NCBI GenBank assembly: GCA_947040455.1
Contig: CAMRBN010000001.1
Location: 62,001 to 126,000 of the forward strand
Length of the DNA stretch: 64,000 nt
Source of the DNA: an uncultured Mycoplasma sp.
GTDB taxonomy: Bacteria; Bacillota_I; Bacilli_A; Mycoplasmatales; Metamycoplasmataceae
Reading direction: 5' to 3'
In this document: piece after piece, positions 12,181 through 21,816 of the stretch
Numbering within the stretch: the stretch's first letter is position 1
Layout: every line of letters begins with the position of its first letter
Program-made: the position numbers and the translations under genes
Notes under the pieces: model-generated
Databases searched by the model: none
The model's input: the letters and a program-made list of their open reading frames with translations, nothing else
What the model was told of the DNA's origin: nothing

Positions 12181-12544
12181 CAAGTTCATCAATTACATAA
12201 TAATTTTGCTCATAGTATGTTGTGGTATTCTATTTTTAATTTCACAAATGAAAATAGAAAAAAATATTAGTGGTTTAATGAGTGTAGATGAAGAAAAAGA
12301 CATTACCTTAATTATTAATTCTTCAGATGCTTTTTTTATAAAAGATCAAAACAATATAAATTTTATTCTCAACAATAAATTGTATATTGTCAACGATATT
12401 TCACTAATACCTTTACCGAACAATAAATTTTCCATCAATATTAATGACAAAAACTTAGAAACTATCTTGCAGCAAAACACACTTTTAAAAATCAATATTA
12501 ATTTAGGATTTCAAAAATTATATGAGTTATTATTTCAAGATTAA
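12155..12544 (+). CDS. Small membrane-anchored accessory protein of the C39 exporter
   Basis: A 129-residue protein that starts at TTG inside the 3' end of the exporter gene (26-base overlap), behind AAAGAAGGAG at a good distance; translation is therefore coupled. It has one N-terminal membrane helix (FINYIIILLIVCCGILFLIS) and a beta-rich soluble domain outside. In other bacteria such exporters pair with a HlyD-like membrane-fusion protein. This could be a minimal version, being far too short for the usual coiled-coil arm. No family is recognised with certainty; the role rests on position and topology. Confidence 0.6.
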   Translation: MKNLTHINNKFINYIIILLIVCCGILFLISQMKIEKNISGLMSVDEEKDITLIINSSDAFFIKDQNNINFILNNKLYIVNDISLIPLPNNKFSININDKNLETILQQNTLLKININLGFQKLYELLFQD

Positions 12545-12554
12545 TATTATTGTT

Positions 12555-12560
12555 TATAAT
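12555..12560 (+). promoter_or_regulatory. -10 box immediately upstream of ybeY
   Basis: TATAAT seven bases before the ybeY ATG; transcription would begin at or next to the start codon. Confidence 0.55.
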
Positions 12561-12567
12561 TAAAAAA

Positions 12568-13023
12568 ATGAAGCACTTATTAAACATTGAAATAAATAAT
12601 GATTATAAATTTAAATATAAAAAAGAATTTAAAAAAATTGTCAAATATTTTTGCAACGAATTTAATATTAAAGAAAAAATTTCTATCGATCTTTTGATAA
12701 CTGATAATGATGGAATCCAAGCAATTAATAAAACTTATAGAAACATGGATAAAAGTACTGATATTTTATCTTTTCCCTTTGATAATTTTATAGATTACCA
12801 AATCATGAAAGTAAGACCAATGGGAGAAATAATTATTTCTTATGAAAAATTAATTGCACAAGCACGTGAATTTGGTCACTCTGAATTAAGAGAATTTTGC
12901 TATATGTTTTCTCACGGCTTGGTTCACTTAAATGGAATGGATCACAAAAAAAATAAAAAAGAAGAAATTGAATTTAATCTTCATGTTGATAATATAATTA
13001 ACTTAATGGAAATAAGTAGGTAA
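12568..13023 (+). CDS. ybeY: Endoribonuclease YbeY (rRNA maturation factor)
   Basis: Zinc-dependent endoribonuclease acting in 16S rRNA 3' maturation and ribosome quality control. The family motif H-G-x-x-H-L-x-G-x-D-H is present as HGLVHLNGMDH near the C-terminus, along with the N-terminal NKTYRNMDKSTDILSFPF segment. The start chosen is ATG 12568, giving the usual beginning; TATAAT (12555-12560) ends seven bases before it and there is no ribosome binding site, so a leaderless transcript is likely. It heads the ybeY-cdd-era block. Confidence 0.95.
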   Translation: MKHLLNIEINNDYKFKYKKEFKKIVKYFCNEFNIKEKISIDLLITDNDGIQAINKTYRNMDKSTDILSFPFDNFIDYQIMKVRPMGEIIISYEKLIAQAREFGHSELREFCYMFSHGLVHLNGMDHKKNKKEEIEFNLHVDNIINLMEISR

Positions 13024-13028
13024 TCAAG

Positions 13029-13427
13029 ATGATAAAAAAATTAAAAGAAATATCGAATCAATCATACTCACCATATTCTAACTTTAAAGTTTCTGCAATT
13101 TTAGAAGAAAAAAATGGAAATCTCCATTGTGGTACCAATATCGAAAATGTAGCTTTCCCTTCTTCTATGTGTGCTGAAAGAGTTGCTATTGGTGTGGCAC
13201 GAATAAATGGGGCTAATTTTAAAGAAGTTGTCAATGTCCACATATTTAGTCCTAATGCAGATTTTTTTCTAGCTCCTTGCGGAAGTTGTAGACAAGTGTT
13301 GACTGAACACTTAAATTTGCAAACCAAGATATATATGTATTCCAACAATGGAAAACATAATATAATGAAGTTAGGAGAATTAGTTCCCGAAGCAATTCTC
13401 CCTCAAAGTTTGGAAGTTGGTAAATAA
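13029..13427 (+). CDS. cdd: Cytidine deaminase
   Basis: Converts cytidine and deoxycytidine to uridine and deoxyuridine in pyrimidine salvage. The 132-residue protein has the zinc site motifs C-A-E-R (CAERVAIG, with catalytic Glu) and P-C-G-S-C-R-Q, typical of the small homotetrameric enzymes. It starts 5 bases after the ybeY stop, and its own TAA shares one base with the era ATG, so the three genes are one operon. Confidence 0.97.
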   Translation: MIKKLKEISNQSYSPYSNFKVSAILEEKNGNLHCGTNIENVAFPSSMCAERVAIGVARINGANFKEVVNVHIFSPNADFFLAPCGSCRQVLTEHLNLQTKIYMYSNNGKHNIMKLGELVPEAILPQSLEVGK

Positions 13428-14296
13428 TGAAAGTTTGTTTTATAGCAATTATTGGAAGACCTAATGTTGGTAAAAGTAGTTTAATGAATACTATTTTAGA
13501 TTATGATTTATCAATCATATCTCCAAAACCACAAACAACTAGAGATCAAATACTAGGAATTTATAATGATGGTGAATATCAATTTATTTTTACAGATACT
13601 CCTGGTATCCATAAATCAGAATCACAATTTGGTGAAGTTTTAAATGAAAAATCTTATCAAAGTATGAAAGATATTGATTTGGTTTTATTTTTACAACCAG
13701 CAGATGATGAAATATCGGTTGGCGATAATTTTGTAATTGACAAAATTAAAAACCAAAAAAATAAATTAGCAATCATTACCAAAATAGATAAAATATCTGA
13801 TCCTAATGTTATTGAAGAAAAGGTTGTCTTTTTCAAAGAAAAAAACTTTGATGCAGTTTTAGGAACATCAATCACAATTCCACAATCAGTAGACTCGTTA
13901 ATTGATGAAATCAAAAAATACTCATATGAGTCAGCACCTTTTTATGATATGGATGATATTACAGATAAATCATCTGCATTTTTAGCCAAAGAAACAATCA
14001 GGGAAGCCGCTATTAATTTGTTAAAAGAAGAGTTGCCTCATGCAATTGTTATTGAAATTAATGAATACAAAGAATCAGATGATGAAGATGAAATTTCAGC
14101 AACAATTTATGTTCAAAAAGAATCACAAAAAGGAATCTTAATAGGTGCTAACGGTAGCATGATTAAAGCTATTGGAACTAATGCAAGAATCAATTTATCC
14201 AAAAAATTTGATAAAAATATTAAACTATGAACTAAAGTTAAAGTCCAAAAAAATTGAACTAATGATCCCAAACAAATCAAAAAATTTGGTTATTAA
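13427..14296 (+). CDS. era: GTPase Era
   Basis: Essential ribosome-assembly GTPase that binds the 3' end of 16S rRNA. G1 is GRPNVGKSS, G3 is DTPG, G4 is TKID; the C-terminal KH domain shows the G-x-x-G-like ILIGANGSMIKAIG. The true end is TAA at 14294-14296; two TGA Trp codons near the C-terminus would otherwise hide the last 21 residues. Total 289 residues, normal for Era. The ATG overlaps the cdd stop. Confidence 0.97.
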
Positions 14297-14331
14297 ATCT
14301 ATTTTTTCTTACTTTTTTAACAATATTAATT

Positions 14332-14736
14332 ATGACTATAGAAATTTTAAAAAACTTCATAAATGAAACGTTCGGAATAGAACTTAATAATGAATTAATT
14401 AAAATTATTTTACATCTTGAAAACAAAAATGTTCAATTAAAAACTTATGCCGTTATAGGTGATAAGTTAGTTGACTTTTTAGATTCCTTAAATAAAAAAG
14501 AAATGAGTTCACAAGATATTGATGATTTTAGACAACAATATTCAAGTGATGAATATTGAGAAAGGTGTTTTGATTTTTGAAAATTTAAAAATGAATTAAT
14601 TTGAAATAAATCAAATGAAATTGGACGAAAAATTAAAACAACTTTCATTGAAGCATTATGCTCTTGCTTTTTTTTAGAAACCAGAGATTTAGATCAAACT
14701 TATGAACTTATTCAAAAAATTAGAAAAATAAAATAA
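14332..14736 (+). CDS. Small RNase III-domain-like protein
   Basis: A 134-residue protein that I place by pattern in the RNase III fold. AVIGDKLVDF matches the signature helix (usually E-x-L-G-D-A-x-L) and TTFIEALCSCFFLETRDLDQTYELI matches the second catalytic helix (F-E-A-L-x-x-x-x-x-L-D). The Asp of GDK and the Glu of IEAL are kept, but the first Glu of the signature and the Ala of GDA are not. There is no dsRNA-binding domain, as in Mini-III (MrnC), which trims 23S rRNA. It lies 35 bases behind era in the ribosome-maturation operon, which supports an RNA role. It may be active, or a degenerate non-catalytic relative. Confidence 0.5.
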
Positions 14737-14767
14737 TATAATTAAGTAACTTTTGTCTTAATTAAAC

Positions 14768-14795
14768 AAAGAGAAAATTAAATTATTTTCTCTTT
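14768..14795. terminator. Bidirectional terminator between convergent genes
   Basis: AAAGAGAAAAT and ATTTTCTCTTT form an 11-bp perfect stem with a 6-base loop between the plus-strand era operon and the minus-strand DUF2779 gene; A- and T-rich flanks would serve both directions. Confidence 0.75.
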
Positions 14796-16547
14796 TAATA
14801 TTTTTTTAGCAAAATGATAAACCATCAACATTGCTTTAACATCGTTTTCACAATATTTCTCAAGGTCTTTGACAACTTCTAATCATTCAGTATCACCAAT
14901 ACCGTTCAAGCGTCTATCAATGGCTTTACTCATGGCCATCAAACCGTTTTGCACAGCTAGTTCTGAATATGGTTCAATCATAACTTCTAAATCTAAGCCG
15001 CTTTTGGTAATGTATTTTTCAATTTTCTTAATACTTGAAAAACCATATAACTCTCATAAAAAGATTGGTGGCAATGCTCCTTTTAGTGATGATAACTTAA
15101 ACAAGTCAAGAAGATCAATTGTTTTGGCAATAATACTTTGAATTTTTTGATAATAACTATCTCAATTCACAGACTGATCAACGCTCTTTTTCATTAATTG
15201 ATGTTTGTAAAAAATATCAGCCATTGATTGTAACTTAGAATTTTCATAAGATTTATTATACACCACATAAGCATCTGCTTCTTCTACATATATTGCATCT
15301 ATAATTTCAAAAAAATCAGTATATGAAATTTCTTTTGGATCAATAACTACATTGTTAATGTCAATAATTTTATCTTCAACTGTTTTGATAACTGAAACTT
15401 GGAAAATTAATTGTTGATAAGGTAAGGTAAAAGACATCAAAGGAAATGGTAACGAAAATCCTTCAAAATCATATCAAACAACATTTTTTCCATCTAAAGA
15501 ATCAATTATTTTTTCCAAAAATTCAGTATCTACTTGATCTTGATGATTCTTCATATAATTAGTTGTTTTATTGCTTTTATAAAAATCTTCAAGAAAAGTA
15601 GCATCACCTTGTGATTCTAAAATTTTCTTTTTATTCATCAATGTTCCACTTAAAGGTAACATGTGTGGAAAATCTTCTTGTGCTAGTTCATTAAAAAACT
15701 TATTGGAACCTCACAGTGTATTATCTTGATCACTAACCACTTTTCTCAAAGCTAATTTAGCATCCTTAATTCGATTAAGATAAAAATCAATACCGAATAA
15801 TGTTAACTGTTCTTTTTTGCTATTTTTACCTAAACTAAGAATTGATCTAGAGACTATTTTTTGAAAAATGGTATCAACCATTTTTTCTTCTGTACCAAGA
15901 GCAGCATCTTTTAATGCTGGGATTGTTTTGCTTTTAGCTTTCGGTTTTGTATTTGTGGTGTTGGCATAAAATGTTTCATCAAACGTTATGGTGTCGCCTT
16001 CTTGAAAATCTTTAATTTCAATTGTTAAAATAGAAATATCCAAGATTTTATAGTTGTTTTTGAAAACTACTTCATAATCAAAAAAAGCTCTAATGTAGTC
16101 GACTCTTTTAGTTGAAGTGTTAAAGTTTAAGTTAGATATTTTGGCCTCTATTTTGTTATATATGGTTGGCTTACTAACGGCACCATTGTATTCAAAAACA
16201 GGATATAAAATGGTATCAACATTTGGATCGTTCATAGCTTCATTGGTTTTTTGAATTCCAATTTTATAATCTTTTTCTTTTATGATTAATAAACGAATAT
16301 CTTTATTGGCGCATTTTTTTTCAAATCAGTCATGAAAACTATTTTGCACAATGTTAAAACCAGTTTTGTGAACTTCAACATAATTCGCTTCATTTTCATC
16401 ACCTTCTTCAAAGTCTAATGACCAAAAATTGTCTTCCTTATCATCTTCAATAATTTTTTTTCCTTGAAAATCATTTCAAACAAAATATGGTTGACATGTT
16501 AAATATTTTTGTAAATGCTTTCAAGTAATTTTATCTTCTTTATTCAT
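14778..16547 (-). CDS. DUF2779 (UU173-type) nuclease-like protein
   Basis: A 589-residue Mollicute protein of the DUF2779 class, which has a DnaQ-like exonuclease fold in its C-terminal part. Visible support: Y-D-F-E-G-F around residue 350 (first acidic motif), and the C-terminal motif E-K-Y-C-E-N-D-V-K-A-M, which resembles exonuclease motif III and closes DUF2779. The N-terminal half contains W-K-H-L-Q-K-Y-L-T-C. Its ATG lies in the last codons of the upstream nuclease-like gene (8-base overlap), so the two are co-translated. The function is not established; DNA repair or degradation is inferred. Confidence 0.7.
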
Positions 16548-17373
16548 AATCTAACTTTAACTTACCTTCCAAAGATCATTTATCTAATAATGTTTTGTAT
16601 TCAGTTATATTTCTGCACTTTAAATATTCAATTAAATCAGCATCTTTAATGACGTCATATTGTGGTGATATTCCTGATGTTGTGTATTTTTTATATCAAC
16701 TCTTAATGGTGGTAATATCATCCATAATTTGTGCTTTATTTATTTTGTATTTATAATTCTTAATTTGTCTTTGATTAATTGGGAAAGATTTTGCATCTGC
16801 ATAATCAGTTTCTTTTAAAAAAGTTGCTACAATTCAAAAATCTTCTACACCCATTAAATATGAATAAAGTTGTGCTTGCTTTAAATAAGCGATTGGCACG
16901 CCATACTTATTTCAATTATCATAATTTTTTTCACCAGTGGTTTTAATTTCAATAATTATTTTTTTATCTTCAATAAATCCATCAGGCAATCCACCGATTA
17001 CATCATCTTTATCTGCAAAGTAATCAAAATTATATTCTGCAGGATCATATGTTTGGACCTTTAGATTCAATTTTTTCTCAATCGCATCCACGACCATTGG
17101 TTCAATATCAATTCCAGCATCTACATATTTACGATCTAAAATAGGGAGACCTATTCAGGACATTCTTGCAAAAGCAGCAAATTGAGATTTAAAATCATCT
17201 GTTTCTAGGACATCTCCAACTGATGATCCACCTATTTTTTTAAAACCGAATTTATTTCATAATTTTTTAGCCAAAAGCTTTTGGTGGAAACCAGGTTCTA
17301 GAACCACATTTTTATTTATTTCATCTAATTTATAATCTACACCATTGTAAAAATGTCTTTTGCTTAATTTCAT
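16540..17373 (-). CDS. Putative YqaJ-type nuclease (MAGa7180-like)
   Basis: A 277-residue protein with the layout of a PD-(D/E)XK nuclease related to YqaJ/lambda exonuclease. An early block has GGSSVGDVLETDDF; G-G-L-P-D-G-F and I-I-I-E-I-K-T-T (acidic residue then E-x-K) follow, and Y-L-K-Q-A-Q-L-Y-S-Y-L-M-G matches the Q-motif helix of the family. The start ATG 17373 has little upstream but a short AT-rich leader. It overlaps the DUF2779 gene downstream. The pair is conserved in several Mollicutes as far as I recall; substrate and partners are unknown. Confidence 0.65.
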
Positions 17374-17503
17374 ATTTTTAATTATATACTATTTAAAGTG
17401 ACAAAATAGTGCCATATTGTTTGAAATTTATTAAAAATAACCTTTATTTTAAAATATTGAAAAAAAGTAAAATAAATATTAAACGAAGAAGAATGTTTAG
17501 TAT

Positions 17504-17509
17504 ATAATT
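17504..17509 (+). promoter_or_regulatory. -10 box of the six-tRNA operon
   Basis: TATAAT 22 bases before the first tRNA (Asn). No good -35 is visible. Confidence 0.55.
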
Positions 17510-17531
17510 AATTATGCACAATTAACAACGT

Positions 17532-17606
17532 GCCGATTTAGCTCAGTGGTAGAGCAGCTGGCTGTTAACCAGTTGGTCACAGGTTCAAATCCTGTAATCG
17601 GCGCCA
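17532..17606 (+). tRNA. tRNA-Asn (GTT)
   Basis: Acceptor GCCGATT/AATCGGC, anticodon loop CTGTTAA, encoded CCA. First of six tandem tRNAs. Confidence 0.95.
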
Positions 17607-17611
17607 GTTTT

Positions 17612-17687
17612 GGCCTATTGGTGAAGCGGTTAACACACATGGTTTTCATCCATGGATTCACGGGTTCGAGCCCCGTATAGGTCACCA
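17612..17687 (+). tRNA. tRNA-Glu (TTC)
   Basis: Acceptor GGCCTAT/ATAGGTC, anticodon TTC in GGTTTTCATCC, encoded CCA. Confidence 0.95.
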
Positions 17688-17691
17688 AAAT

Positions 17692-17767
17692 GGAAGATTA
17701 GCTCAGTTGGGAGAGCACCGCCCTTACAAGGCGGGGGTCATGGGTTCGAGCCCCCTATCTTCTACCA
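17692..17767 (+). tRNA. tRNA-Val (TAC)
   Basis: Acceptor GGAAGAT/ATCTTCT, anticodon loop CTTACAA, encoded CCA. Confidence 0.95.
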
Positions 17768-17771
17768 TTAT

Positions 17772-17847
<76 letters not shown>

Positions 17848-17852
17848 TTAAT

Positions 17853-17928
17853 GCGCCCTTAGCTCAGTTGGTAGAGCAAATGGCTTTTAACCATTGGGTC
17901 AGAGGTTCAAGTCCTCTAGGGCGTACCA
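17853..17928 (+). tRNA. tRNA-Lys (TTT)
   Basis: Acceptor GCGCCCT/AGGGCGT, anticodon loop CTTTTAA, encoded CCA. Confidence 0.95.
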
Positions 17929-17966
17929 ATATGTCAATAAAGACTCCTATTATATTTAGATGTAAT

Positions 17967-18051
17967 GCGCGAGTGGTGGAATTGGCAGACACGCTAGATT
18001 TAGGCTCTAGTGCCTCACGGTGTGAGGGTTCGAGTCCCTCTTCGCGCACCA
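17967..18051 (+). tRNA. tRNA-Leu (TAG)
   Basis: Class II tRNA with a long variable arm (TGCCTCACGGTGTGA), anticodon TAG in ATTTAGG, encoded CCA. Last of the six-tRNA operon. Confidence 0.95.
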
Positions 18052-18090
18052 ATTCATTTTATTATGACCAAGATATATAAATATAAAACA

Positions 18091-18112
18091 AAAGGCTGAT
18101 TCAGCTTTTTTA
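18091..18112 (+). terminator. Terminator of the six-tRNA operon
   Basis: AAAGGCTGA and TCAGCTTTT form a compact stem followed by a T-tract, 40 bases after tRNA-Leu. Confidence 0.65.
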
Positions 18113-18199
18113 TTACTCATTTTTTTGGATATTAAATTGCATAAAAAAATCCTTATAACTATTATAAGAAAATTTTATATTATAAACTTTGAATTTAAA

Positions 18200-19147
18200 T
18201 TACTTAATTACTTCGTTAGCTTTTACAATAACTTCAGCTAGTAATTTACATGATTTATCAAATTGTGCTTGCTCAGCTGGAGAAAGTGCTACTTCAATAA
18301 TTGTTTCTACACCATTTGATCCAACAACTGCAGGAACTCCTGTATAAACACCTTTATTTTTGTATTCTCCTTGCAGGAAAGCTCCAACTGTTAATACTCT
18401 TTTTGAATCAATTAAAATGTTTTCACAAATGTTTGCTAATGCAGAACCAATTCCGTAGAATGTAGCTCCTTTTCTATCGATAATTTCATAAGCTTTTCTA
18501 TAAACTGTTTCATGGAATTTTGCATAGTTAGCAGGATTGATTTTTCCTTCTTTTTCAAATTGTGTTAATGGTTTACCATTAATTGATGCTGAAGAAAATA
18601 CTGACACCGATGAATCTCCATGTTCTCCAAGAACATAAGCTTGGATTGATTGTGGAGCAATTTTTAATTCTTGAGACAAGATTCTTACAAATCTTGCTGA
18701 ATCTAATGAAGTTCCAGAACCAACAACTCTGTTCTTTTCAAAACCTGTTACTGTTTGGTAAACAGATGTTAGAACATCCACTGGATTTGAAGCAATAACT
18801 GTAATTCCGTTAAATCCTGATTTTTTAATTTCTGTTGCAATAGTTTTCATAATCTTTGCATTACCTTCAACCATATCAATACGAGTTTCTCCAGGTAATT
18901 GTGGTCTACCAGCTGTAATAACAACAATGTCTGCATCTTTACAATCACTATATTTGGCATGAAAAATGTTAAATGGGTGAGCTGAAGTTGCAATTGCATC
19001 TTCCATATCCAAAACATTTCCTTCTGCTACTTTATCATTTACATCAATAATTCCGTATTCTTGAGCAATTCCTCTATTTATTGCAGAATAAAGAAATGAG
19101 TTCCCTACAGCTCCTGATCCTACTAAAATAATTTTTTTAACTTTCAT
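18200..19147 (-). CDS. ldh: L-lactate dehydrogenase
   Basis: Reduces pyruvate to L-lactate with NADH, restoring NAD for glycolysis. The 315-residue protein shows the Rossmann motif VGSGAVGNSF, the substrate-loop GRPQLPGETR with the substrate-binding Arg, the region VASNPVDVLT, and catalytic His in GEHGDSS. The ATG is preceded by AAAAGGAA. It is a single gene, with an independent terminator upstream from the small gene at 19269-19490. Confidence 0.98.
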   Translation of the reverse strand: MKVKKIILVGSGAVGNSFLYSAINRGIAQEYGIIDVNDKVAEGNVLDMEDAIATSAHPFNIFHAKYSDCKDADIVVITAGRPQLPGETRIDMVEGNAKIMKTIATEIKKSGFNGITVIASNPVDVLTSVYQTVTGFEKNRVVGSGTSLDSARFVRILSQELKIAPQSIQAYVLGEHGDSSVSVFSSASINGKPLTQFEKEGKINPANYAKFHETVYRKAYEIIDRKGATFYGIGSALANICENILIDSKRVLTVGAFLQGEYKNKGVYTGVPAVVGSNGVETIIEVALSPAEQAQFDKSCKLLAEVIVKANEVIK

Positions 19148-19214
19148 ATATATTCCTTTTCATAATTAATAATTTTATTAAAATAATTATATAACTAATT
19201 GATTAATAATGATT

Positions 19215-19244
19215 AAAAAAAACACCTAAAAGAAAGTGTTTTTT
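19215..19244 (-). terminator. Terminator after the small membrane protein gene
   Basis: AAAAAACAC and GTGTTTTTT form a 9-bp stem (19217-19225 with 19236-19244) in a loop of 10; on the minus strand it ends in a T-tract. Confidence 0.7.
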
Positions 19245-19268
19245 AAATATTTGACGTTAAATTTAAAA

Positions 19269-19490
19269 TTATTTTATATTAATGATACCAATAGCATTTA
19301 AAAGCAAGATAACCCCTGGTATAACAGGTATAAAACACGCTAAAATACACACAACTAATTCTAGACCTTTTGGCTTAATCACAAATAAATATAATAAAGC
19401 TCCAATAAATCAAGTAAAAATAGTAATGATTATTAATATAATTCTTGAATTATCGACATTCGAATGTTTTCCTGGTTTGTTATTTGACAT
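19269..19490 (-). CDS. Small two-helix membrane protein
   Basis: A 73-residue protein with two predicted membrane helices (IILIIITIFTWFIGALLYLFVI and ELVVCILACFIPVIPGVILLL) separated by a KPKG turn. The ATG has a canonical TAAGGAG eight bases before it and one Trp is TGA, so it is a real gene although very short. No family is recognised. It is transcribed alone, with its own terminator ahead of ldh. Confidence 0.75.
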
Positions 19491-19781
19491 TGTATCTCCT
19501 TAAATATAATGGATTAAAATAAATTAATTCATAAATATTATTATACATCCATTTTAATCAAATCAACTTCATTATGATAAAAAGTTGTCAAAAAAGTTTT
19601 TTTATCTCCGATTTAATTACTAAACAAATCTAAAATAATTATTCAAGAAATATTTTAGATTCAGCACTCTTTAATACATTAAAATAAAACATTTAGTAAT
19701 TATAAATTTAGTTTTTCTTTATAATTTTATTAGTAATTAATAAATTAAGGCATTAATATATTAAAAAAATAAGGTGATAAT
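19491..19781. other. Intergenic region with a hairpin
   Basis: No gene is seen in these 291 bases between divergent genes. AATCTAAAATA (19627-19637) and TATTTTAGATT (19651-19661) form an 11-bp perfect stem with a 13-base loop, without a T-tract; it could be a regulatory hairpin or an operator. AAGGTGAT at 19771 is the ribosome binding site of the next gene. Confidence 0.5.
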
Positions 19782-20897
19782 ATGAAAAAATATGTTGAAG
19801 ATTTAAAGATTCAAAATTTTAAAGAAATAGATGAAAAAATTAATGATTGAAAAAAAACAATTTTTAAAAATGCTAATGTAGGTTCACAATTATGAAAAAA
19901 ACATCTATCGAAATTTTTTTATATTATTGGTTCTTTGGTGGTATTGATTGGAATAATCATTTCTATAGTTACTTCATTTTCCGATATTCCGTTTGAACAA
20001 CAAAATTATATTACACCTCAAATTTTATGAGTGTTAGGTATTATTATATTTTCTATTGGAGTTCTTATAAATTACTTATATAAAAAAGGTTTGAACAAAA
20101 GACTACAAAGTGCAATTTTAGAATCAAATATTAACCCTTACACTTTATGACTTAATGAAACAAATCAAAATATTTTTGGAAAAGATGTTTCCAAATTGTT
20201 TCCTAAAAATTATAATTCTGCATCTAATGTTGATGAATTTGCAGATTCCCTTAAAAAGTATAATGACAGCTTGTCAGTATCAAATATAAATGATTATAAA
20301 GATTTGCAATACAAAATGACCGGGCACACTTCAATTGGGTTATCCAAAGAGTATGATTTGTATAATGGAGTTATTTTTAACAATCCTTTTTCATTATCTT
20401 GTGGTGTGTGACATTCAGAAACTACAATAAAAACAAAAGACACATACAATGTTGTAGATTATTATGACTATTTACCATTATTAAAAATCGAAACACAATT
20501 ATTCAAAAATAATGTGGTGAGAATTACCAATTCGAAAGATTTTAGTGATTTTTCAAAAAAAGATATTCAATTAGAAGATGATGAATTTAATAAAAAATTT
20601 TCCATAACATCAAATGATGAAAATACTGTTAGAATGATTTTGACACCAATTGTTCAAAATAAGTGAAAAGAAATAGAGCATTTACCACCTTTTAATATGG
20701 TTATTAAAAACGGTTATATCACTACTCTTTTTAAGACTAACTCAAAATTTATGGACATAGATAAAATTTCTGAATTATCTGCAAAACAATTTAAAAATGT
20801 GAACGTGATTATTTGAAATGACATTAAAGCATTTCTTGATATTTTAACTTTAGTATTTTCAATTTCTATTTTTCAATTTGAAGAAGTCAAAAAGTAA
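19782..20897 (+). CDS. DUF3137 membrane protein
   Basis: A 371-residue protein of the DUF3137 type found in many Mollicutes. It has a short N-terminal cytosolic stretch, two membrane helices (FFYIIGSLVVLIGIIISIVTSF and ILWVLGIIIFSIGVLINYLY), then a soluble domain. The family-type segment F-N-K-K-F-x-I-x-S-x-D followed by R-M-I-L-T-P is present, with a C-terminal hydrophobic stretch. Several TGA Trp codons. It has its own AAGGTG site and stands alone. The molecular role of the family is not known. Confidence 0.72.
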
Positions 20898-20900
20898 ATT

Positions 20901-20920
20901 TTAAGTCTTTTATTAGACTC
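20901..20920. terminator. Possible terminator between convergent genes
   Basis: AAGTCT and AGACT form a short stem with T- and A-rich flanks between the DUF3137 gene and the minus-strand membrane gene. The stem is weak. Confidence 0.4.
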
Positions 20921-20928
20921 AATTTTAA

Positions 20929-21534
20929 TTATTTATTTAGAGTTTTTTTGCTGACCAATATCTTTAATTTTGTGGATATGATAAAAATCATAACAAATAA
21001 GGCATTTCCTATTAGTTCAGGAATATTTATAAACATCCCAACTCCCCATGTTTCTGAAAAGTCTACAAATCCCATTATTAACAAAAACAACAAAGCTATT
21101 GTAAAAAGCACACTTATGATTATTCATAATCTTTTTTTAGTTGATAACTCATTTATTAAATTTGTTTTCTTTTCGGTTAGGAAAATGGCTGGAGATCATT
21201 TCATAAATATCACAGAGAAAACCAACATTAATATTGGTGTTATAAAACTAACAAAAAATCAAAAGAAAAAAGCTAGATATCCCATATTTTCGCTTTTTGT
21301 TAAATAAGGTGATAGTAAATATAAATCGCTTAACAACAAAACTCTAGCTATTCAACCTATTGCACTACCTGCATAAAATATATAAGATGGGTTAAATGGT
21401 ATTTCTTTATTATTATCTATTATATAAATAACGGTAATTAAAAGTCATGAGATATTTAGACATACAGAAAAAACACTAAGCACCATTGCCGTCAATGTTA
21501 GTGTTTTGTGTTTTTTATTTAATATTTCGTTCAC
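20929..21534 (-). CDS. Multi-pass membrane protein, unknown function
   Basis: About 201 residues with five hydrophobic segments (for example TLTAMVLSVFSVCLNISWLLITVIYII, AFFFWFFVSFITPILMLVFSVIF, LFTIALLFLLIMGF). The frame is continuous when five TGA codons are read as Trp. The start is set at GTG 21532-21534, the first start codon in frame after a stop, with AGGAT upstream; this start is less certain than the rest. No motif allows a family call. Confidence 0.7.
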
Positions 21535-21585
21535 TATATAATCATCCTATTAGTTAAATTATATGCTTAATAAATCAAAAATTAA

Positions 21586-21816
21586 CTATTTGAATTTAAC
21601 TGCTGTTCCGTATATTCCTGTTCCATTATTTGCCGTAGTAAAAACTCTCATACAAACAATAGCATCAGCTCCCATTTTCTTTGCTTCATCAATCATTTTA
21701 ATTTCTGCTTTTGCAAGTTCTGTTTTTGCAAAAAAACTCATTGTTCTATTTGAATATACTGACCCAATTATTTCATATGTTTTTCCTGGTATATTTTCTG
21801 TAGTTGTTACTATCAT
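21586..21816 (-). CDS. YbjQ/UPF0145 (DUF74) family protein
   Basis: A 76-residue protein of the UPF0145 heavy-metal-binding-like family, normally about 100 residues. It has the family features TTTENIPGK, YEIIGSVYSN, and E-A-K-K-M-G-A-D-A-I-V. The start at ATG 21816 follows AAAGAAGTG; a GTG two codons upstream is an alternative. The family is thought to form pentamers; its function is unknown. Confidence 0.8.
   Translation of the reverse strand: MIVTTTENIPGKTYEIIGSVYSNRTMSFFAKTELAKAEIKMIDEAKKMGADAIVCMRVFTTANNGTGIYGTAVKFK

Noticed and set aside
14869-15141. Plus-strand ORF opposite the DUF2779 gene
   Set aside because: Shadow of a conserved minus-strand frame; no start signals.
17864-18080. 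ORFs on both strands across the tRNA cluster
   Set aside because: They run through tRNA-Lys and tRNA-Leu genes and encode only tRNA-derived sequence.
19282-19503. Plus-strand ORF opposite the small membrane protein
   Set aside because: The minus strand has a strong ribosome binding site, Trp codons and membrane helices; the plus ORF has none of these.
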